This document shows, piece by piece, positions 45,012 through 53,987 of a DNA stretch of 64,000 nucleotides (position 1 is the first letter of the stretch; every line of letters begins with the position of its first letter). Source of the DNA: Methylobacterium oryzae (GTDB lineage Bacteria; Pseudomonadota; Alphaproteobacteria; Rhizobiales; Beijerinckiaceae); assembly GCF_021398735.1 (NCBI RefSeq), contig NZ_CP090349.1:4235001-4299000 (forward strand), read 5' to 3'. A program made the position numbers and the translations under genes. Below the pieces are notes generated by a model. The model worked only from the letters and a program-made list of their open reading frames with translations, made no database searches and was not told the DNA's origin.

Positions 45012-45945
45012 GAATCTGGCCGGCCTCTCGCTCCGCGATCTCGAATACGTCGTCGCCGTCGCCGACGAGGGGCATTTCGGCCGGGCTGCCGAGCGCTGCA
45101 ACGTCAGCCAGCCGACGCTGAGCGTGCAGGTCCGTAAGCTGGAAACCGCGCTCGGCCTGACTTTCTTCGAGCGCTCGAACCGGCGGATCCTGCTCACCGA
45201 GGCGGGCCAGGCCATCGTCCGGCAGGCGCGGGTCGTCCTGGCGGAGGCGCAGCGGCTCCTGGCGCTGGCCAGCGAGGGGCGCGGCTCGCCGCTCACCGGG
45301 CGTCTCGTGCTGGCGGCGATCCAGACGCTCGGCCCCTACTTCTTCCCGCTGGTGCTGCGGCCCCTGCGCGAGCAGTACCCGCTGCTGATGCTCTCGCTGT
45401 CCGAATCGCGCACGGCCGACATCGTCGAGGGTCTGCGCGACGGCCGCATCGACGCGGCCCTGGTCTCGCTGCCGCTGCCGTCGCACGGGCTCGCGGTCTC
45501 GCCGCTGTTCGTCGAGCCGTTCTGGCTCGCCTGCCCGGCCGAGCACACCCTCGCCCGGGGCGGCGCGCTCTCCGCCAACGAGATCGCGGGGCCGGACCTG
45601 CTGCTCCTCGACGAGGGCAACTGCCTGCGCGACCAGACGATCGCGGCCTGCGGCGCCGGCTCCTCGGTCGGCCGCCACGCGACCAGCCTGGAGACGCTCC
45701 GCTCGATGGTGGCGGCGGGCGCCGGATACACGCTGCTCCCGGCCCTGGCGGTGCCGGCGAGCCCCGATCCTAGCGGCCTGACGGTCACCCGCGCCTTCGA
45801 CGTCGACGGGCCCGGGCGGACCATCGCGCTGGTTTGGCGCGCGAGCGATCCGCGGGCCGCCGGCCTCGCGAGCCTGGCCGCCTTCTTCCGGGCGCACGCG
45901 CCAGCGGGCACGGCCGCCTGCCGCGACGGCGAGGCCGTCGCCTGA
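45010..45945 (+). CDS. oxyR: LysR-family peroxide sensor OxyR
   Basis: A 311-residue LysR protein with helix-turn-helix ([23 protein letters not shown]). The redox pair C205 and C214 ([14 protein letters not shown]) has the nine-residue spacing of E. coli C199 and C208, so it should sense H2O2 by disulfide formation. It is divergent from katA. The ATG lies inside an OxyR dyad and lacks a clear ribosome site, suggesting a leaderless or weak start. Confidence 0.93.
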   Translation: MNLAGLSLRDLEYVVAVADEGHFGRAAERCNVSQPTLSVQVRKLETALGLTFFERSNRRILLTEAGQAIVRQARVVLAEAQRLLALASEGRGSPLTGRLVLAAIQTLGPYFFPLVLRPLREQYPLLMLSLSESRTADIVEGLRDGRIDAALVSLPLPSHGLAVSPLFVEPFWLACPAEHTLARGGALSANEIAGPDLLLLDEGNCLRDQTIAACGAGSSVGRHATSLETLRSMVAAGAGYTLLPALAVPASPDPSGLTVTRAFDVDGPGRTIALVWRASDPRAAGLASLAAFFRAHAPAGTAACRDGEAVA

Positions 45946-46035
45946 GCCGCCGCGGACGCCCACCTTGAGCGGTTGTGAATAGGAAGAGGAGCCGCAACCG
46001 GTCTATCAGGACGGGTGACGACAGGGAGCGGCTCG

Positions 46036-47526
46036 ATGCGGCGCACGATGGTCTGGGCCGTACTGGCGCTGCTGATCCCCGCGGGCGCGCGCGCCGAGCC
46101 GAAGGACAGCTTCGCCCGGATCGACCAGATCAACCGCGCCTCCCTGGTGATGACGGTGGAGACCGGCATCGTGCCGCGGGCGCTGGGCGCGACCGTCGCC
46201 CGCGCCCTCGACCAGGTCGCCGCCGACGCCGCCAAGCCGGGCGCCGAGCGGCCGGACGATTACCTGCGGATCGAGCCGCTGATCACCGCCATCGCGGGGG
46301 CCGACGCCACGCGGATGCATTCCGGGCGCAGCCGCCAGGACATCATCCCGACGGTGCTGAAGCTCGAGCAGCGCGACCGTCTCCTGAACCTGGCCAAGGC
46401 GCTCGACGAGACCCGGGCGGCCCTGCTGGCAGTGGCCGAGCGCGAGGCCGACACGATCGTCCCGGCCTACACCAACGGGGTGCAGGCCCAGCCGACGACG
46501 CTCGGCCACGTCTACCTGGGCTACGCATCCGTCCTCGCCCGCGACGCGGACCGCCTCCGGGAGAGCTGGGCGCGGCTGAACCTGTCGCCCCTGGGCGCGG
46601 CCGCCCTCGGCACGTCGAGCTTCCCGGTGGATCGCGAGAGGCTGGCGGCGCTGCTCGGCTTCGACGCGCCGGTGGAGAACAGCTACGATTCCGGCCAACT
46701 CGCGCCCATGGACATGGGGCTCGAGCTGACCGGGCTCGCGGCGAACCTCGCCACCACGGCCGGCAGCTTCGCGCAGGATCTCTACGCGCAGTACCAACAG
46801 ACCCGGCCCTGGATCCTGCTGCGGGAGGGCGCGCTCACCGGGCCGAGCAGCATCATGCCGCAGAAGCGCAACCCCGTCGCGCTCTACAGCCTGCGCATGA
46901 AGGCCAGCGACGTCGTGGGGGCCGCCCAGGCCTTCGTCATCATGGCGCACAACGTCGATTCCGGCATGCCGGACTACAAGCGCAACCAAGCCGAGCCGCC
47001 GGGGCGGACCCTGGCCGAGGCCGCCGAGATGTGCCGGCGCTGGACGCGCGTCCTCGACGGGCTGGTCGTGGACCGGGCGCGCGCCGCCGACGAGGTCGCG
47101 GCGGACTACTCCACCACCACCGAGCTCGCCGACACGCTCCAGCGCGAGGCCGACGTGCCGTTCCGGCTCGGCCACCACTTCGCGTCCGAGCTCGTGAGCT
47201 ACGGCCGCAGCCACGACCTGCGCCCGGCCGACCTGCCATTCCCGGAGGTGCGGCGCATCTACGCCGAGGCCGCGGCGGGGTCGGGGCTGAAGCCGGACCT
47301 GCCCCTCGACGAGGCCCGCTTCCGGGCGGCGCTGTCGGCCCGCGGCATGATCGACGCCGCGAAGGGGCTCGGCGGCCCGCAGCCCGCGGAGGTCCGGCGG
47401 ATGCTGGGCGCCGCGCAGACGCGGCTGCGGACCGACCGCGACTGGCTCGACGCCCGCCGCAAGGGCCTGGCCGACGCCCGGGCGCGCCTCGACGCCGCCT
47501 TCGCGGCCCTCACGCGCGAGCCCTGA
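46036..47526 (+). CDS. Exported argininosuccinate-lyase-like protein
   Basis: A 496-residue protein of the fumarase/argininosuccinate lyase superfamily with a clear signal peptide (MVWAVLALLIPAGARA). Superfamily landmarks are RMHSGRSRQDI (about 94-103, HxGRSRxD), AQPTTLGH (151-158) and the signature GPSSIMPQKRNP (269-280). Members eliminate fumarate from argininosuccinate or similar adducts, in the cytosol. Secretion is unusual. AGGGAG seven bases before ATG 46036 supports this start over 46015. An AbrB-type membrane protein gene follows. The true substrate is unknown. Confidence 0.8.
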   Translation: MRRTMVWAVLALLIPAGARAEPKDSFARIDQINRASLVMTVETGIVPRALGATVARALDQVAADAAKPGAERPDDYLRIEPLITAIAGADATRMHSGRSRQDIIPTVLKLEQRDRLLNLAKALDETRAALLAVAEREADTIVPAYTNGVQAQPTTLGHVYLGYASVLARDADRLRESWARLNLSPLGAAALGTSSFPVDRERLAALLGFDAPVENSYDSGQLAPMDMGLELTGLAANLATTAGSFAQDLYAQYQQTRPWILLREGALTGPSSIMPQKRNPVALYSLRMKASDVVGAAQAFVIMAHNVDSGMPDYKRNQAEPPGRTLAEAAEMCRRWTRVLDGLVVDRARAADEVAADYSTTTELADTLQREADVPFRLGHHFASELVSYGRSHDLRPADLPFPEVRRIYAEAAAGSGLKPDLPLDEARFRAALSARGMIDAAKGLGGPQPAEVRRMLGAAQTRLRTDRDWLDARRKGLADARARLDAAFAALTREP

Positions 47527-47636
47527 GTTCCGCGCGGGGGCGCCGTGCCGAAACTCTGCCGTGACAGGGCCAATATTGCGGTATAGCGCGCGCCTGACGC
47601 CTGCCGGCTGAAGCGGGCCTCTCCCGATCGGTCGCC

Positions 47637-48695
47637 TTGCCCCCTCTCCGCACCCTCGGCCTCTGGGCCGCCCTCGCCGCCGCGTCGGCGGCCGTGTCAT
47701 ACGGCCTGATGCAGGCGCAGTTCCCGGCCGCGCTGCTGCTCGGGCCGATGATCGCGGCCATCGCCTTCGGCGTCGGCGGCTCGCGCCTGCGCGTCCCGCG
47801 GCCCGCGTTCCAGGCCTCCCAGGCGGCGATCGGCTGCCTCGTCGCGCACGCCGTCACCGGGCAGATCGCCCAGACCCTGATGGAGGACGGGCCGCTCATC
47901 GTCGCGGTCGTGCTGGTCACCGTCGCGGTCAGCGGCCTCGTCGGCTGGATCCTGACCCGCCTGCGCGTGCTCCCCGGGACCACCGCGGCCTGGGGCTCGT
48001 CCCCCGGCGGCGCCTCCGCCATGGTGGCGATGGCCGAGGATTTCGGCGCCGATCCGCGCCTCGTCGCCTTCATGCAGTACGTGCGCGTCGCCGCCGTGGT
48101 GTTCTCGGCCTCGCTGGCCGCCCGCTTCCTGATGGAGGCCCCGGTCCCGGGGGCGTCGGCCGGCGCCGGCGAGGTCACCGGTCCGCTCTCGCTGCTGGCG
48201 ACGCTGGCGGTCGCCGTCGTCGGCGCGGGCGCGGCGCTCGCCCTGCGGGTTCCGGCCGGCGCGCAGATCGGGCCGATGGTGCTGGGCAGCCTGCTCCACG
48301 CCACCGGGCTCGTCCGGATGGCGCTGCCGGTGCCGCTCCTCGAACTCGCCTACGCCTGCATCGGCATCTACGTGGGCCTGCGCTTCACCCGCGAGACGCT
48401 GCGCCTGACCGTCACCGCCCTGCCGGGCATCCTGGCGGCGACCTTCTCGGTCATCGCCCTCTGCGCGGCGTGGGGCTGGGGGCTGACCCTCCTGCTGCCC
48501 ATCGACCTGCTGACCGCCATCCTCGCCACGAGCCCCGGCGGCCTCGACTCGGTGGCGATCATCGCGGTCGGCTCGAAGGCGGACGTCTCCTTCGTGCTGG
48601 CCGTCCAGACCCTGCGCCTGTTCGTGGTGCTGCTCACCGGCCCGCTGCTCGCCAAGTGGATCAGCCGGTCCGTGCCGGAGGCCGCCATCCGATGA
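47637..48695 (+). CDS. AbrB-family membrane protein (putative transporter)
   Basis: A 352-residue protein with about 10 membrane spans in two similar halves, each with a GPM-type motif (LLLGPMIAAIAFG and QIGPMVLGSLLHATG) and PGTTAAWGSSPGGASAMVAMAEDFGAD / TSPGGLDSVAIIAVGSKADVSFV, typical of the AbrB duplicated family, sometimes mislabelled ammonia monooxygenase. A carrier role is assumed for the family. Start is a TTG with weak ribosome site. It may serve the preceding exported lyase. It overlaps dgkA (ATGA). Confidence 0.82.
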   Translation: MPPLRTLGLWAALAAASAAVSYGLMQAQFPAALLLGPMIAAIAFGVGGSRLRVPRPAFQASQAAIGCLVAHAVTGQIAQTLMEDGPLIVAVVLVTVAVSGLVGWILTRLRVLPGTTAAWGSSPGGASAMVAMAEDFGADPRLVAFMQYVRVAAVVFSASLAARFLMEAPVPGASAGAGEVTGPLSLLATLAVAVVGAGAALALRVPAGAQIGPMVLGSLLHATGLVRMALPVPLLELAYACIGIYVGLRFTRETLRLTVTALPGILAATFSVIALCAAWGWGLTLLLPIDLLTAILATSPGGLDSVAIIAVGSKADVSFVLAVQTLRLFVVLLTGPLLAKWISRSVPEAAIR

Positions 48696-49039
48696 ACGCC
48701 TTGGTCCTCGCCTTCCTCAATTCCTGGCGCGGCCTGCGCCACGGCGCGCGCACCGAGCGGGCCGTGCGCCAGGAACTCGTGCTCCTGGCGCTCGGGATCC
48801 CGGTCGCGCTGTTCCTCGGCGCGACGCTCTGGGTGCGCGTCGCCCTGATGGTCAGCCTGCTGCTGATGCTGGCCGCGGAGTTCCTGAACACCGCCGTCGA
48901 GAAGCTCTGCGACCACGTCCATCCGGGCCATCACCCGATGATCGGGACCGTGAAGGACCTCGCCTCCGCCGGCACCTTCATGGCGCAGATGGCGGCGCTG
49001 CTCGTCTGGGTGGCGGCGCTGGTGGACCGTCTCGGCTGA
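48692..49039 (+). CDS. dgkA: Diacylglycerol kinase
   Basis: A 115-residue protein with three membrane helices, close to the 121 aa of E. coli DgkA. The catalytic block AEFLNTAVEKLCDHV is intact, as is the KDLASAGTFM-like (VKDLASAGT) segment. It phosphorylates diacylglycerol at the inner membrane, recycling lipid from periplasmic glucan synthesis. Translationally coupled to the AbrB gene by a 4-base overlap. Confidence 0.9.
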   Translation: MNALVLAFLNSWRGLRHGARTERAVRQELVLLALGIPVALFLGATLWVRVALMVSLLLMLAAEFLNTAVEKLCDHVHPGHHPMIGTVKDLASAGTFMAQMAALLVWVAALVDRLG

Positions 49040-49127
49040 CCTGCCGCGCGCGGGGCGCGCTCGCATCCGCGGGCCGGAGGGTCTATCTGGCCGGCATCGC
49101 CCCGCGCATCGGCCGAGACTGCACACC

Positions 49128-50657
49128 GTGACGGACTACATCCGCAAGATCCTCACCGCCCGCGTCTACGACGTCGCGATCGAGAGCCCCCTCGATCCGA
49201 TGCCGCGCCTGACGCAGCGGCTCGGCCGGGCGGTTCTGCTCAAGCGCGAGGATCTCCAGCCGGTCTTCTCGTTCAAGCTGCGCGGCGCCTACAACAAGAT
49301 GTCGGGCCTGCACCCCGACCAGATCGCCCGCGGCGTCGTCTGCGCCTCGGCGGGCAACCACGCCCAGGGCGTCGCCCTCGCCGCCGCCAAGCTCGGCGCG
49401 CGGGCCGTGATCGTGATGCCGCGCACCACCCCCTCGATCAAGGTCGATGCCTGCCGGGCGCGCGGGGCCGAGGTCGTGCTGCACGGCGACGCCTTCGACG
49501 AGGCCCTGGCGCAGGCCAAGATCCTCGAGGACGAGCAGGGCCTGACCTTCCTGCACCCCTTCGACGATCCGGACGTGATCGCCGGCCAGGGCACCATCGG
49601 CAAGGAGATCCTGGAGCAGCATACCGGCCCGATCGAGGCGATCTTCGTGCCGGTGGGCGGCGGCGGGCTGGCCGCCGGGATCGCCACCTTCGTGAAGTAC
49701 CTGAGGCCCGGCACCAAGGTGATCGGCGTCGAGCCCGAGGACGCCGCCTGCATGGCCGCCGCGCTCGCGGCCGACACCCGGGTCAGCCTGCCGAGCGTCG
49801 GCCTGTTCGCCGACGGTGTCGCCGTGCGGCAGGCCGGCGAGGAGACCTTCCGGCTCTGCCGCGAGCATCTCGACGAGGTCATCACCGTGGACACCGACGC
49901 TATGTGCGCCGCGGTCAAAGACATCTTCGACGACACCCGCGCGGTGTCCGAGCCCTCCGGGGCGCTGAGCCTCGCCGGCGCCAAGATGTACGCCGAGCGC
50001 GAGGGCGGCGACGGCACGCTGATCGCCATCTCGTCGGGGGCGAACCTGAACTTCGACCGCCTGCGCCACATCGCCGAGCGCGCCGAGATCGGCGAGCAGC
50101 GCGAGGTCCTGATCGGCGTGACCATCCCGGAACGTCCGGGCGCCTATCGCGCCTTCATCCAGGCCCTCGGCCCGCGCGCCGTCACCGAGTTCAACTACCG
50201 CCACGCCCCGGGCTCCGAGGCGCAGATCTTCGTGGGCATCAACGTCGGCGGCGGCAAGCGCGAGAAGCAGGCGCTGATCGGCTCCCTGCGCGACGCCGGC
50301 TACCGCGTCCTCGACATGAGCGACAACGAGATGGCCAAGGTCCATGTCCGCTACATGGTCGGCGGCCGGGCCGTGGGGGTGGCGCACGAGCGCCTGTTCC
50401 GCTTCCAGTTCCCGGAGCGGCCGGGCGCGCTGATGAAGTTCCTCGAAGCGCTGGGCCCGGACTTCGACATCACGCTGTTCCACTACCGCAACCACGGGGC
50501 CGATTACGGCCGGGTGCTCGCCGGGATCGCGGTGCCGCCGGCCGAGCGCGCCCGCTTCGACGCCGTCATCGAGGCGCTCGGCTACCCGGCCACCGACGAG
50601 ACCGAGAACCCGGCCTACCGCCTGTTCCTCGACGGCGAGGGCGCCGGGACGCTCTGA
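49128..50657 (+). CDS. ilvA: Biosynthetic threonine ammonia-lyase
   Basis: A 509-residue PLP enzyme. The PLP lysine is K50 in PVFSFKLRGAYNK, the glycine loop is VGGGGLAAG and the C-terminal half has two ACT-like regulatory domains (VLIGVTIPERPGAYRAF and FRFQFPERPGALMKF), typical of the isoleucine-feedback-regulated form. It deaminates threonine to 2-oxobutanoate for isoleucine synthesis. GTG start. No other ilv genes nearby. Confidence 0.95.
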   Translation: MTDYIRKILTARVYDVAIESPLDPMPRLTQRLGRAVLLKREDLQPVFSFKLRGAYNKMSGLHPDQIARGVVCASAGNHAQGVALAAAKLGARAVIVMPRTTPSIKVDACRARGAEVVLHGDAFDEALAQAKILEDEQGLTFLHPFDDPDVIAGQGTIGKEILEQHTGPIEAIFVPVGGGGLAAGIATFVKYLRPGTKVIGVEPEDAACMAAALAADTRVSLPSVGLFADGVAVRQAGEETFRLCREHLDEVITVDTDAMCAAVKDIFDDTRAVSEPSGALSLAGAKMYAEREGGDGTLIAISSGANLNFDRLRHIAERAEIGEQREVLIGVTIPERPGAYRAFIQALGPRAVTEFNYRHAPGSEAQIFVGINVGGGKREKQALIGSLRDAGYRVLDMSDNEMAKVHVRYMVGGRAVGVAHERLFRFQFPERPGALMKFLEALGPDFDITLFHYRNHGADYGRVLAGIAVPPAERARFDAVIEALGYPATDETENPAYRLFLDGEGAGTL

Positions 50658-50692
50658 GCCCCGGCGGCGGCACGCCCCCGCGTCACCCGCCG

Positions 50693-51352
50693 TCAGCTCT
50701 CCGCCACGTCGACGGAGGTGACGTCCGGCATCGCCCGCAGCTTCGCCGCGATGGTCTCGAAGCTCGTGCGCGACAGGCGCACGAAGGTGACGGTGACCTC
50801 GTCGAGGTCCGGGTCGGGCCCCGGATGGACCGTGAAGGTCCGGACGCGCGAGGCACGCTCGCCGGTCGCCGCCTGGAGGGTGTCGATCGACATGGTGCCG
50901 CGCTTGGCGGTCAGCCGCAGCGTCTGGGCGCGCATCCGGTCGCGCCAGCGCTCCTCGAAGGGCTTCACGCCGGCCAGGATGCCGACGATCAGTGCCGTCG
51001 CGGCGAGCGCCGGCACGTAGAGGCCGCTGCCGATCGCCAGCCCGATCGCCGCCACGCCCCAGAGGCTCGCGGCCGTGGTGAGGCCCTTCACCACCTCGCC
51101 GCGCAGCAGGATCGTCCCCGCGCCGAGGAAGCCGATGCCGGAGACGACCTGCGCGGCGATACGGGACGGGTCGAGGACGACGTGCTCGGCGCCCAGCACG
51201 TCGGCGAAGCCGAAGGCCGAGACCAGCATGATCAGGCAGGAGCCGACGCAGACCAGCATGTGGGTCCGCAGGCCGGCCGCCCAGAGCAGGCGCTCGCGCT
51301 CCAGGCCTACCACGCTGCCGAACAGGGCCGCCAGTGCCAGCCGGGCCACCAT
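50693..51352 (-). CDS. MgtC/SapB-family membrane protein
   Basis: A 219-residue protein with about five N-terminal helices containing GSVVGLERERLLWAAGLRTHMLVCVGSCL and QVVSGIGFLGAGTILLRGEVVKGLTTAASLW, the hallmark blocks of the MgtC family, then a cytosolic ACT-like C-terminal domain. MgtC proteins influence virulence, Mg homeostasis or F1Fo-ATP synthase. The N-terminus is short; coding may start a few codons earlier at an unusual codon. Stands alone. Confidence 0.86.
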   Translation of the reverse strand: MVARLALAALFGSVVGLERERLLWAAGLRTHMLVCVGSCLIMLVSAFGFADVLGAEHVVLDPSRIAAQVVSGIGFLGAGTILLRGEVVKGLTTAASLWGVAAIGLAIGSGLYVPALAATALIVGILAGVKPFEERWRDRMRAQTLRLTAKRGTMSIDTLQAATGERASRVRTFTVHPGPDPDLDEVTVTFVRLSRTSFETIAAKLRAMPDVTSVDVAES

Positions 51353-51434
51353 CTCGCCGTTGCCGATCAGAGCCGCCTCCGTGCCTCCGCCCCGCGCGGA
51401 TCGCGCGGATCCTTGCGGCTTTAGCGTGGGCGGA

Positions 51435-52373
51435 TCAAGCGATCCCGAGGGCCGCCTTCTCGACCTCGTAGGCGGCCCGCACGGCGGCGGCCCCGTAGGC
51501 GCGCTCCAGGCGGCGCACGGTGAAATGCGCCCGCGCGGTCGACTGGAAGTGGTTCATGAAGGCGGTGTTGACCGCCGCCCCGCCGAAGGCGCCGAGGATC
51601 GGCACCGCCTGGGCGGCGACCTTCTGGGAGGCCACGAGGCCGAAGCGCGCGGCGATCTGCGCGGTGAAGCGGATCAGCGCCGGCGCCGACTGGTCGAGGA
51701 GCGTCTTGCTCCCGGCGTAGCGCGCCGCCTCCGACAGGGTCTTGGCCAGCGCGGCGCGGACCGCGAAGTAGCCGCTCTCGGTGAGCGCCGAGCCCGCCTC
51801 GGTCTCCGCCATGGCCCGGCCGCCGAGGGCGAAGACCTGCACGCAGGCGAGCGCGCCCTCGGGGGTCTCGAGATCCTCCCCCTCCTCCCGGGCGATCTCG
51901 GCGATCGAGCGCAGCATCAGCGTGGTCGAGACCGGCAGCTCGACCGCCAGCGTCGCGAGGCCGAACGCGCCGCCGACCGCGCCCGAGAGCGCCGCCATCG
52001 CCTTGTGCTTGGCGTCGCCCGAGCCGAGCAGCCGCGTGAGACGGCTCTCGGCCTTCGCGGCCACGCCGCCGAGACCCTCGCCCTCGGCGGGGACGAGTTC
52101 CTTGCGCGGCAGCGTCGCCAGCGCGACGCGCAGCGCGCCCCGCATGGCCACCTCGGTGCTGCGGCTGACGGCCTCGGTGACCGGGGTCGGCAGCGATCTG
52201 CCGATGATGTCGAGGGGCGCGCCGGCCGCCGCGGAGAGCCGCGCCGCGAGGCTCGGACGCTCCAGCACCTGCACGGCGCGGCGCAGGGCGGCGAGATCCG
52301 CGTCGCTCAGCGCTATCTCTGGCGTCTCGGCCGGCAGCGTCTCGCCGGCGCGGGTGAGGTCGCTCGTGCTCAT
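51435..52373 (-). CDS. EcsC-family protein
   Basis: A 312-residue protein. ATLAVELPVSTTLMLRSIAEIAREEGEDLETPEGALACVQVFALGG and VASQKVAAQAVPILGAFGGAAVNTAFMNHFQSTARAHFTVRRLE are the EcsC family's core. The protein has amphipathic rather than long transmembrane helices. EcsC is linked to an ABC system in Bacillus, but here there is none, so the role is unknown. It is followed (upstream on the strand) by ampG with a 25-base gap. Confidence 0.82.
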   Translation of the reverse strand: MSTSDLTRAGETLPAETPEIALSDADLAALRRAVQVLERPSLAARLSAAAGAPLDIIGRSLPTPVTEAVSRSTEVAMRGALRVALATLPRKELVPAEGEGLGGVAAKAESRLTRLLGSGDAKHKAMAALSGAVGGAFGLATLAVELPVSTTLMLRSIAEIAREEGEDLETPEGALACVQVFALGGRAMAETEAGSALTESGYFAVRAALAKTLSEAARYAGSKTLLDQSAPALIRFTAQIAARFGLVASQKVAAQAVPILGAFGGAAVNTAFMNHFQSTARAHFTVRRLERAYGAAAVRAAYEVEKAALGIA

Positions 52374-52398
52374 CCGTCGATCCCTGGATCTGTCCCGC

Positions 52399-53784
52399 TC
52401 ACGCGGCCCCGGGGGCGCGCGCCGTGGTAGGAAGCTCGGGCCCCGGGATGCGGTTCCCCGGCTCCTGGGCGTCCCGCGCCGGGGCCGCGGCCTCCACCCG
52501 ACCGCTCCGGCGCCCGACCGCGAGGCAGAGCACGAGGACGGGGATTCCCACGAGGGAGGTCATGACGAAGAAGGCCGGGTAGCCGATCGCCGCGACCACG
52601 AAGCCCGACGAGCCCGCGATCAGCTTGCCCGGCAGCGCGTAGAGCGAGGAGAACAGCGCGTACTGCGTCGCCGCGTAGGCCGGGCTGGTGAGGCTCGACA
52701 TGTAGGCGATCAGCACGATCCCCGCGAAGGAGCCGCAGAAGTTCTCGATCGAGATGGCCACGGTCAGGCGCCAGATCTCGGGCGCGCCGGCCGCCAGCCA
52801 CGCGAAGGCGAGGTGGGAGGCGGCGGCCAGGAAGGCGCCCAGCAGCAGCGTCGGGAACAGGCCGAACCGGGCCAGCGCCCAGCCGCCCGCGAAGCCGCCC
52901 GCGATGCCGACCCAGATGCCGTAGAGCTTGGTGACGGTGGCGATCTCCTTCAGGTCGAAGCCCAGCGTCCGGTAGAGCGGGCTCGCCATGACGCCGGACA
53001 GGAAGTCGGGCAGCCGGAACAGGGCCACGAGCAGGAGGATGCCCCAGAGCGCGCCGCCGAACCGGCCGTGCAGCTCGGTCAGCGGCTCCAGGATGGCGCG
53101 GCGCATCGACCAGAACCGGGACCGGCCTAGCGTCTCGGCGGGGGCCGCGCGCGGTCTGTCGAAGGCCGGGGCCAGCAGGGCGGCGATCATCCCGACCAGC
53201 ATGAGGGCGGCCATGATCAGGTAGGCCAGCGTCCAGCCCCCCGCGGAGGCGATGAACAGCGCGCCGGCGCCGGCGCTGATCAGGCCGAGGCGGTAGCCGA
53301 GGTTCGAGGTCGCCGCCAGGATGCCCTGGAAGTCGCTGCCGGCGGCGTCGATGCGCCAACCGTCGATCACGACGTCCTGGCTGGCCGCGCAGAACGCCAC
53401 CAGGAAGGCCCCGAGCCCGAGGAGCGCGAGGTTGGTCTTCGGGTCCGAGAAGGCCATCAGGATCAGGCACAGGGCGACCGCGGCCTGCGTCGTCACCATC
53501 CAGGCGCGGCGGCGCCCGAGCCGGGCGCTCAGCACCGGCACGTTCAGGCGGTCGATCGCGGGCGCCCAGAGAAACTTCAGCGAGTAGGGCAGCGCCACGT
53601 AGCTGAACAGGCCGATCGCCCGGACGTCGATGTCCGAGAAGGCGAGGCGGAGCGTGAACGTCCCCAGCACCAGGAGCAGCGGCAGTCCGGACGAGAATCC
53701 GAGTGCCAGCATGAGCGCGATCCGCCGATCCTCGACGATGTCGCGGAGCCGGAAGCGACGCGTCGCCTGTGGCTGGTTCGCCAT
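52399..53784 (-). CDS. ampG: AmpG-type muropeptide permease (MFS)
   Basis: A 461-residue MFS protein. RIALMLALGFSSGLPLLLVLGTFTLRLAF, YSLKFLWAPAIDRL and CAASQDVVIDGWRI are AmpG family hallmarks. AmpG imports anhydro-muropeptides for recycling and can affect beta-lactamase induction. ATG 53784 has AGGAG nine bases upstream. The ORF extension to 53916 is not used. Divergent from the LOV kinase. Confidence 0.9.
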   Translation of the reverse strand: MANQPQATRRFRLRDIVEDRRIALMLALGFSSGLPLLLVLGTFTLRLAFSDIDVRAIGLFSYVALPYSLKFLWAPAIDRLNVPVLSARLGRRRAWMVTTQAAVALCLILMAFSDPKTNLALLGLGAFLVAFCAASQDVVIDGWRIDAAGSDFQGILAATSNLGYRLGLISAGAGALFIASAGGWTLAYLIMAALMLVGMIAALLAPAFDRPRAAPAETLGRSRFWSMRRAILEPLTELHGRFGGALWGILLLVALFRLPDFLSGVMASPLYRTLGFDLKEIATVTKLYGIWVGIAGGFAGGWALARFGLFPTLLLGAFLAAASHLAFAWLAAGAPEIWRLTVAISIENFCGSFAGIVLIAYMSSLTSPAYAATQYALFSSLYALPGKLIAGSSGFVVAAIGYPAFFVMTSLVGIPVLVLCLAVGRRSGRVEAAAPARDAQEPGNRIPGPELPTTARAPGAA

Positions 53785-53987
53785 GGCATGGAACTCCTGA
53801 GCGTTCGTGGCCTTGATCCCGCGAAATCGTGGCAGCCTTACGCCGCACCTGTCTCCGCTGGATCCTGCTGTCTTGCGCCCCAATCTTGGTAGAAGCTTGC
53901 TTAACGCGGTGTCCACGTCCCGCGGTCGGAGCGCGATGGTGGCGCCGCCGGACGAACGGGGGCACCGCCTGACTGTGGAATGACGCG

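Noticed and set aside
44874..45296. katA frame extended upstream into oxyR
   Set aside because: Upstream codons cover the oxyR promoter and gene on the other strand; catalase similarity begins at [10 protein letters not shown].
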